This document shows positions 56,541-64,000 of a DNA stretch of 64,000 nt, in pieces (positions within the stretch are counted from its first letter, which is position 1; every line of letters begins with the position of its first letter). Location of the stretch: assembly GCF_024679095.1 (NCBI RefSeq), contig NC_066509.1, positions 12,027,408 through 12,091,407 of the forward strand. Direction: 5' to 3'. The notes under the pieces are model-generated. The model was not told the origin of the DNA and did no database searches. It worked only from the letters and a program-made list of their open reading frames with translations. The stretch comes from Eriocheir sinensis. Its lineage: Eukaryota; Arthropoda; Malacostraca; Decapoda; Varunidae. The position numbers and the translations under genes are program-made.

Positions 56541-57600
56541 TACCCTCCTCCTCTTCCTCCTAGCCCTTTTCGTCCTCGTCATCGTCGTCTTCTTCCTCCT
56601 CCAACTACTAGTATTGCTACCCTTACTCCTCGTGTTCCAATTAATCAGAATATCCCGATGAATCATAACTATTTGATAAACCTCTATTTTAACTCATGTA
56701 TTACTTTCTGAACTGCTACCATTATCTTGTCATCTCTTTCTTTATTTTCTTCTTCCGTCGTCTTTCTCCTTCTCAAGCTTCTCTTCCTCCTCCTCCTCTT
56801 CATTTTCTTCTCGTCTTTTTCTCCTCCTCGTTCCTCTTCCAGCTCTGTACCGTTGTTGTTTTCTCCTCATCTTTCTAACTGTCCTTCTTTATCTTTTCTT
56901 TCTTCTCCTTTATCTCATCCTTTTTTTCTCCTTTTTCTCTTTCCTCTCCCGATTTCGTGCCTTCCTCCTCCTCCTGCTCCTCCTCCTCCTACTGTTCACT
57001 CTCTTCTTTCTTCTCATCTTCCTCCTTCTACTATAACTCGTACTCCTGTTTCTCCTCACGCCATAATACTTCCTTGGAGTCAGGACGTTGCTCAATATCC
57101 CTTCTTTATCCTCCCCTCCTGCTGGTGCTCCTGCGCTTCCCTTCCTCCCACGCATCTTACAGAGACAAAGCCACGAGGAAAGGATATCCAGCAGGCCGAC
57201 GGGAAGGAAGGAAGCCCCGCAGTGATGAGGTGTGAGGGGGAGGAAAAGGAGGGAGGGGCAGACGGAAGGGAGAGGGAGAGAAAGAGGAATATGCAAGATG
57301 AGAATATGGGATAAGGATGATGAGGATGATAAGCCGGTATGGAGGGGGAGGAAAGAGGAAGGGGGAGATGGAGAAGAGTGAGATGAATATGCAGAATGAG
57401 AATCAGAATAAGTGTGGAAATAAGGGATGAGGATCAGGATAAAAGAATATAGAATGGAAGTATAAAACAGGAATAAAGGATGAATATAAAGAACGAAACA
57501 ATTAATATAGCATGTGAGTAACAGCTGAAAAATATAGAAGGAGATTAATAGATGAGGATAAAGGATTAGGATTATGAAAGGGATGAGCCGGAGGAATAGG
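56541..57600. repeat. Pyrimidine tract switching to purine tract
   Basis: C/T-rich to about 57,150, then A/G-rich from about 57,170 to 57,600. Frames are Ser/Leu or Arg/Glu low complexity. Confidence 0.8.
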
Positions 57601-58529
57601 ATCATATGTGTCATCATCGTTCCCGTCATCCCACCTGTTGCCCCCGCGTATTGATCAAGCGACCTGCCCAGGTGATCCAGTGCTGATGAGGCGCCTCCTC
57701 ACCTGTGAAGCTGCGGTGCGGGGGACAGGTGAGACCACACCGATTGAATAATGATTGGATAACTGAGACGCGGAGGACGGGAGGGGAGGGAAGGGGAAAG
57801 TTCTATATCAAAATGGTGAGGTTGAAAATGTTCGCTAATCCGTGCACATCAACCCAAACAGTATCTATACTAGTATGTAAGAACTACTATGGGAAACGGA
57901 GCTGAAATATGAGAATAAAATGTCAAAGAATAAAATAAAAGTAGGAGGGGGAGTCGGCGAGATCCAGATCAAATTAATAGGGTATAAAATGTTAATTAGT
58001 ACTCTTAGCAGCAAAAAAAAAAAAGAGAAATAAAAAAATCAGTGCAGAGGAAAACTGGCAAAAGCGAGAAAAGATGAGAGCTCGAGGTTGACGTAATTGT
58101 GAGAACACGTTTGCAGTTCGTGCGCACCATTTTCCTCACTGTAAAGAAGAGGAAAAATAAATCTATGAAAATATCAGATGAGGTAATCCGTGAACTGTTG
58201 CCAAAGACTGGTTGGCAAGCGGTCGAATCAATGGAGATATATAATATTTAACCCTAAATTAAAACTCAGATATGCTTTCCATAACAAGAGTTCATTAATA
58301 TGAGATTAATTCGAGATATTTTTGCACCCCCCACGTCGCCTGGTTCTCACTTAAATATTCTGAAGGCGAGACTTAACGAAAAAAAGCTATCTGGGACAGG
58401 GGAATATCAAGATGTGACATGTAAATTATTAGAAGAAAAAATATATATGATATGGGTGATGATGGTGCTAATGACAATCATGAAAATATTAATAACAATT
58501 ATGACTCATGAATACACAAGGATATAGAA
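57601..58529. other. Unique AT-rich sequence, nothing recognised
   Basis: No supported feature. Confidence 0.45.
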
Positions 58530-59235
58530 AGACCACAAGAGGCCAGATGGCCACATGGCAGCTCCTGAGAATGGGTTATTCCCCAAATTCCCCTTCCCAT
58601 TCATACATACATCTAACCTCCAATAAACCTTCCAAATGAGTTTGCTTCACCTACACACCTGCTCTGTTTGCTCCTCTCACCCAGCACCCTGTTGGTGAAC
58701 CAGTCCCTGCCTATTTCCTTCCTGAGCTTGAATGTATGCAACTTATCCCCGTTACTGCGTGTTCTCTCATATTTTTTCAATATAAGTACTTAATCTAAAT
58801 CACCCTTAGTAATACAACTAAATCCCCACGCAGTCTACATCTTTCCAATGATTGAGATTTTTTTTTTGTTTTTCTCTATTCCTAAATCTTTGGATCTTAA
58901 AACGCTGCTTATGTTAATGTTAAACTTCATCATACATTTGCTGGCCCACTCATACAAGCCACTTAGTTTCTCCTGAAGTACTACAACGTCATTGTTTGCA
59001 CTGACTTGTCTTGGTATTTTTGTCTTCATCAAACTTGCTTATGTCGTTGGTTATACCACAGTCAAGATCGTTGATGTATATAATAAAGTGTAATACACCC
59101 AGAATCCTTGTGGGACGTCATTAGTAACTCGAGCCCAATCCGATTTAGCTCCCTTTACCTGAGCTCTCAGCATCATATCACTAAGCCAAGCTTTGATCCA
59201 CCTCAAAACTTTACCATGTCTCCCGTCGGTTATTA
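58530..59235 (-). mobile_element. CR1/L2-like LINE fragment, internally deleted
   Basis: On the minus strand: VLRWIKAWLSD, SDWARVTNDVPQG (RT palm), LSGLYEWASKCMMKFNIN (thumb), then after an internal deletion RCRLRGDL, RTRSNGDKL, IGRDWFTNRVLGE. The 3' end has the stem GGCC-ATCT-GGCC (58,541-58,552, read on the minus strand). Several stops. It faces the next fragment head to head. Confidence 0.75.
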
Positions 59236-59625
59236 TTTTAGTTAGGGATAAAGAAAGAGTAAAGCAACTTAACTTGCATTCTTTAGAAAGAGGTAGACTG
59301 CGAGGGGATTTAATTGAGCTGTTTAAATGGATTGATGGGATTAACAAGAGAGATTTATATGAAGTGTTAATATAAAAAAAACTTATGTGAGAACACGCAG
59401 TAGCGGGTACACGTTGGATTAATATAAATTCAGGAGGTAAATAGCCAAGACCTGGCTCACGAACAGGGTAGTGCATGAGTGGAACAAACTGGGCAGGTAC
59501 GTGGTTGAGGAAAACACAAATGAAAACTTTAAGATTACATTCATTTTTAGACGAGAAGGGACTTCCCTGAACAACCCATCTTCAGATACCTCTATGTGTA
59601 GGTCATCTGACCTCTTGTAGAAAAC
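59236..59625 (+). mobile_element. CR1/L2-like LINE 3' fragment, inverted relative to its neighbour
   Basis: RDKERVKQLNLHSLERGRLR, DLIELFKWIDGINKRDLYEV, then a shifted frame ending with the stem GGTC-ATCT-GACC (59,601-59,612). Same family as the minus-strand fragment that ends at 59,235. Confidence 0.75.
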
Positions 59626-60073
59626 GACAATGAAAACAAGGAAAATATAAAAATAAAACTGCCTAACAGAATTACAATTTTCTCATGCTGCCTCGTACAT
59701 ATTCACAAATAAAAAATAAGGGCATATCAAATCTGAAAGATGCCTCTTACGTATGTCTGAGAGAAAATCTTAAAATAATGAAGAAAATATCAAAATACTG
59801 CTATACACAATTCCAAATCAGTGTCAAATTGTTTCTTAGTGAGAGCAAGCCTTCGAATTGTGGCTGGGTGGTAAAACGGACGAGCCGCCGGCAGGAGAAG
59901 GGAGGCGTCAATGTGGCAAAACGGCAAAACAAGCAGACGGTGACTAACAAGCAGGAGCACCGCCAACGGAAACACCTCCCGCGATCAGGAGGACGTCCTC
60001 TTCGTCTCCCTTCCTTCTTGTTGTGATCCTCCTCCCTCCAGCCTGCCTCCCCTCTACCCCCCTTACCCCCCTT

Positions 60074-60078
<5 letters not shown>
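59626..60078. other. Unique sequence, nothing recognised
   Basis: GTGGCTGGGTGGTAAAACGG at about 59,861 is weakly box-A-like. No further SINE structure was seen. Confidence 0.4.
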
Positions 60079-60132
<54 letters not shown>

Positions 60133-60171
60133 TCTATCTATCTCTCTATCTATCTATCTATCTATCTACCT
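60079..60171. repeat. (TC)n-(TATC)n microsatellite
   Basis: CT repeats followed by TATC/TCTC units. Confidence 0.97.
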
Positions 60172-60504
60172 ATTATTTTCAATGTTGCCGTGACGCCTTA
60201 TACAGTTGTGCTCAAGATGTACAACACAACGTCGTAAGTTCACCATTAATGCTAAGATCAGTTAAGTAAGGTCAATTTTCTTTTTATCTGAGGAAAGGAA
60301 AAATAAATAAATCAAACCGAATTAAATCTGGATAAATACTCGCAGACATTTCATTCCCTTCCATCCCCACCTTCCTTCCTCCTCCGCTTCACTATCACCA
60401 CTCGCCCCTTTCCACACTAACTGTCTGTCTTCATGCTCAGCTCGATAACACTGACCGTGTTTACCTCGTTCGGGGTAGTGAGTGCCTGACTGTTATTGTA
60501 CCTC

Positions 60505-60515
<11 letters not shown>

Positions 60516-60601
<86 letters not shown>
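60516..60601. repeat. (TG)n microsatellite
   Basis: About 85 bp with a GCGTGCG interruption. Confidence 0.98.
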
Positions 60602-61455
60602 ACGCATGGGTTACAGCGTGTCCTACACACCTCACATCACAGATTGTTGCCTCGCCGTCACGAACAGGCTGAGACTCAACTTTTTATGTTGCCAAAACCC
60701 GCCGCTGCTGACTAACCTACTGTCTGTGTCTGAAACTTTCCGCCATGCCTTTTTTTCTCCTCTTTTCTTTACTTTCCCTTTTTATCAATAATTTCCAGGA
60801 ATCGTGTGCTACTCCTCAGCTTTCCTCTAATAACAGTGTTTATTGTTGGTATAATGTTCATTCAATCACATTTTTTTAAGTTTCTATATTATTTTCTTGT
60901 TTACTCTTTGCCTCTCGTGAAGTTTTGTACTGATATTTTTTTTTACTTTTATGTTAATTTCCTTTGTTTTTACAAACATTTTCTCTGAATCATCTTTATT
61001 TCTCTGATGTTTTCTCTGTTTAGTGTTCACTTTTCCGATATTTTTTATTTCAGTACAACTTTTTCTTGTATTTTTAAACTTTTTATTTTCTCTTGAATCA
61101 TCTGTATTACTCCACCTGTTTTTTTTTGTTTTTTTATTCCTTTGCGAGTGTTTGTGTTTCCCGTACTTTTCTTCCTATATCTTTTTTTCTCTTTTCTTTG
61201 GCGTTCGGACGTTCGGGTCCTAAAACAAAACATTTTATCATCTGGCGAAAGGTTTTCTTTCCTCCACGGGCCCATCCATCTCTTTGTGTATTCTCAGTGC
61301 CTCCACCTCCATCCCTGTCGGTCAATTGAAAGTCGGGAAAGATGGATATTTTTGATCCATTACAGATATGCAAAACTCACCTGCCACGTAAGCCACGTGC
61401 AATCAATAATATTGCTGCACATATCCTTTTGGTAAGTCACGCTTCAGTCACAACG
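60602..61455. other. T-rich unique sequence, nothing recognised
   Basis: No supported feature. Confidence 0.45.
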
Positions 61456-61459
61456 GGCA

Positions 61460-61525
61460 TGAATACATAGGAATACATAGGAAGAACAGACACCAGAAGA
61501 CCTGGCGGTCTATGGTGAGGGTCTC
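61460..61525 (-). mobile_element. CR1/L2-like LINE 3' terminus
   Basis: On the minus strand a stem GACC-GCCA-GGTC (61,499-61,510) is followed by TTCTGGTG and a tail of TTCCTATGTA-type units (61,461-61,481). It may be the 3' end of the LINE at 61,832-64,000, or of a separate insertion. Confidence 0.55.
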
Positions 61526-62518
61526 TGTCTACTACCGCTACTACTAGTAATCTACGTGTGGTAGGACAGGATAGAATAGATGAAGACTCCTCCCCACCCA
61601 CCTCTCCCTCCGGCAACGTGCCGGCAGGAAATAGTTAGAAGAGAACACCAAGTGCCTTTAAGGAAGAAAGGGAAATGGAAATTTTTACAGTAAAGAGAGA
61701 AATAAGAGGAAATTACTACCCTTAACTTACACGACTGGTGACCTAAGCTGTGGGGGAAATTATTAACACAAAGTCTTCAGCTTGGAGCCATGCTGCAATG
61801 TGCCTGAAACATACGAAAAGGGTCAGTAAAGTCATATATTCCTGAAGTACTTATCTAATGAAGACTTGAGACTATTGATACTCTGTGAGCTAACTATTGA
61901 CGGCGGGAGTCTATTGCAGTGATCAACGACTCTATTATTGAAATAACTTCTGCGCGCCAATGTGTTACATCTGTTTCCCTTTAACTTCATACCGTTGCTG
62001 CGTGTTATTGTCTTGGGGTCTCTCTGAAATAGACTATCTGGGTTAGTGTTTTCGAATCTATTAAGGATTTTGAACACTTCGATGAAACCGTTCGCTTTTT
62101 TAAGGAAAACATATCTAAACGCTTTAAACGCTCGTCATACGGCACGCTACGGAACGCTGAAATTTATTTGGTTGCTCGTCTCTGTATCTTTTCTAGCAAA
62201 ACTTAATCTTTGATATAATTCGGTGACCAGAACTGGACGGCGTATTCTAGGTGTGGTTTTACTAATGCTGAATATAATCTCTTCGTAAGTTCGGGTGATT
62301 TACAACCAAAGTTTCTTGAGATTAATCCAAACATCATATTGGCTTTTTACTCGCCTCTGTACTTTGATCGCTCATTTTAAAAGTGTTACTGATAATGACA
62401 CCATGATCTTTTTCTTGTTTTAATTCGTTGAGCTCATGTACTGTTGGTGATATCTGTACAGATATTTAAAGTTAGGGTTCTTTTCAGCTATATGCATTAC
62501 TTTACATTTATGTACATG

Positions 62519-63356
62519 CACTCAAAAAAGTATCGTTACAGTGGGGTCCGACGAGTTTCACACTGAGCACCCCGGTAATCTCGGCAGGGTTGGTAAAAGT
62601 GCGATGACCCCCACCACCTCAGCTCTGCTGGGGGGAGCAGGACAGGACCCCCGTAAGGGAGGGATAGAGAGGAAGGGAGACACTGAGGTACCAGATATCA
62701 CCATAATATTAACGGAGTGATTTGAGTGCCACTTGTTTAAGCTTGATATTCACAAATTATAAAACAATAATGTTTATGATATAGGTAACAGCGGTGGGTA
62801 GAAGTATTGCCCCATGTCAAAGACAAAACCATCAACCATCAACGCATGTCAGATATAGTTCAGTTCATAATGTGCCATCCTGGAAGTAATGCTTCCACTG
62901 ACCGTGTTTTTTCTCTCATGAACAAGCTGTGGGCCTCTGAAAAAAACGCAACTTCAAATTGCAACGCTAAAAGCATTGCTGGTAAGAAAGATGAAGTCTA
63001 ACAATAACGCATGGTGTTTATCATATTGTATCCTAAACGGACGAAATTTTAACTATTCACTTGTGTGTGAAGTGTTAAAGCATAATTTCACCCAAATACG
63101 GCAATATTATAGTGCTGCATACAACACAGATCAAATCACTTAATTCGACTAAGACTCCACCTGTGTGTTTCATGAAGCGTTACCGCCCCAACTCAAATTC
63201 TACTGCTTCATTTACGAGTCCCGCTCACATGGTTCAGGCAAGTGAAACCACACCCAACACACGCAGAGATACCAAGATGAGTAGCCTGTTATCAATGGCT
63301 TCGTCCTTGGTGTCAGTTTGTATCGTGCTGAATGTGTAATAATACTTATTTGAGTG
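62519..63356. mobile_element. hAT-superfamily DNA transposon, 838 bp, non-autonomous
   Basis: Terminal inverted repeats of 22 bp match at 19 positions (left end CACTCAAAAAAGTATCGTTA, 62,519-62,540; right end 63,335-63,356). The flanks TGTACATG (62,511-62,518) and TGTGTACG (63,357-63,364) fit an 8-bp target duplication with three transitions, the duplication size of hAT elements. Inside, a 64-codon frame (62,807-63,001) reads QRMSDIVQFIMCHPGSNAST, DRVFSLMNKLWASEKN, the C-terminal dimerisation motif of hAT transposases. The catalytic domain is gone, so it needs a helper. It sits inside a LINE and is therefore younger than that LINE. Confidence 0.8.
62807..63001 (+). pseudogene. hAT transposase C-terminal (hATC) remnant
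   Basis: 64 codons with SDIVQFIMCHPGSNASTDRV and FSLMNKLWASEKN, the hydrophobic dimerisation segment. The N-terminal zinc finger and catalytic core are absent, so no active enzyme can be made. Confidence 0.75.
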
Positions 63357-64000
63357 TGTGTACGCTGAAACACATTTTCCATTTGTCGCTCCAGTCGGCT
63401 AGTCTTATTAAATCTGATTGAATATTCTCGCAATTTTTACTGTTCGTTACCGTGCCTCCTAATGTGGTGTTGTCGGAGAATTTGGCTACTTTTGATAGGA
63501 TATGAATCTCTAAATCGTTCACGTAAATTCTAAATAGTGTTGGCCCCAGGACCGATCCTTGGGGCACGCCAATGGTTACGGGTTGCCAATCGGATGCTTC
63601 ATCACTGAGAACTACATGCTGATGTCTATCTGTGAGCCAGTCATGAATTCACGCGCACAGATGGTCACTTATACCGTGGGAATGCAGTTTTGAAATAGCC
63701 TAACGAGTGGAACTTTATAAAATGCTTTCTGAAAGTTTAGGTAAATTATGTCATATGTGGCTCGGGCGTCCCAGCTTAAGTATACGATACGTCATTGAAG
63801 AAAATTAATAAGTTGGTGAGGCAAGATCGGTTACTACGAAATTCGTGCTGATTATCAGTTATCAAATCATTTGTTTCGAGGAAAGTGATCACTTTATCCC
63901 TGATTATTTTTTTCGAATAGCTTAATTAGGACAGACGTAAGGCTGATAAGACGATAATTACTAGCTTGTTTTCTATCTCCTTTTTAAAGATCGGGGTAAC

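Larger units (their letters stand above)
61832..64000 (-). mobile_element. CR1/L2-like LINE interrupted by a hAT element
   Basis: Minus-strand ORF2 in two halves. The upstream half (63,357 to the window edge) has VTPIFKKE, NQHEFRSNRSCLTNL, PQGSVLGPTLFRIYVNDLEI and the catalytic box changed to FSDNT (usually FADDT), then WSDKWKMCFSVH. The downstream half (61,832-62,510) resumes with CKVMHIAEKNPNFKY, SALVKPHLEYAVQFWSPNY, RLKRLDMFSL and the C-terminal RSYFNNRVVDHCNRLP, FKSSLDKYF-like end. The break between FSVH and CKVM is an 838-bp DNA transposon. Stops and the lost catalytic Asp show that the element is inactive. Confidence 0.85.

Noticed and set aside
59626..60078. tRNA-derived SINE starting near 59,861
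   Set aside because: Only a weak box A, with no box B or family body.

Overview
This window looks like a non-coding, repeat-dominated stretch of a decapod crustacean genome, most likely a crab or shrimp relative (inference). The evidence is very dense and long GA/CT, CA/GT, TAG and AAT microsatellites, telomere-like TTAGG/CCTAA motifs in introns, several LINE families typical of decapods, tRNA-derived SINEs and spliceosomal introns. Most long open frames are translations of microsatellites (Arg-Glu, Ser-Leu, poly-Val/Leu/Ile/Asn, Pro/Ser-rich) and are not genes.

One host gene is clear: an ELMOD2-type ELMO-domain protein on the + strand, 28.4-33.16 kb. It has six recognisable coding exons plus a possible short upstream first exon, and its last exon runs into a 100-N assembly gap (33,162-33,261). 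Its introns carry a SINE, CCTAA-like arrays and an exact 61-bp minisatellite. A direct array of about 150-bp units sits immediately upstream. Two further candidate first exons were read from promoter-like context: 54,988-55,065 (+), a hydrophobic leader behind a TATA box and a CpG-rich block, and 26,143-26,244 (-).

Mobile elements, left to right. 0-1.8 kb: a dead CR1/L2-like LINE. 8.5-9.3 kb: two SINEs. 11.3-18.1 kb: a nest in which TAG microsatellites are repeatedly split by retroelements. The nest holds two 5'-truncated copies and one 3'-UTR-only relative of an element whose C-terminus looks like the zinc-knuckle plus restriction-like-endonuclease end of R2/R4-type LINEs, together with a CR1-like LINE and a SINE. 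19.0-23.0 kb: a fossil P-element/THAP9-like transposon that still shows an intron. 23.4-25.3 kb: a satellite of about 165 bp. 35.9-38.1 kb: two fragments of an RTE-like LINE and a palindromic MITE-like element. 56-64 kb: further CR1/L2-like fragments, one of them interrupted by an 838-bp hAT element with terminal inverted repeats and a remnant of the hAT dimerisation domain.

The remaining sequence (especially 3.4-7 kb, 14.8-16 kb, 27-28.3 kb, 43-51.6 kb and 56.5-57.6 kb) is purine- or pyrimidine-rich low-complexity DNA, with several abrupt strand switches. The strongest observation is the TAG-associated retroelement. Its 3' UTR can form an 8-bp hairpin in all three copies, and the diverged third copy has a compensating base-pair change, which suggests selection on an RNA structure used in retrotransposition.
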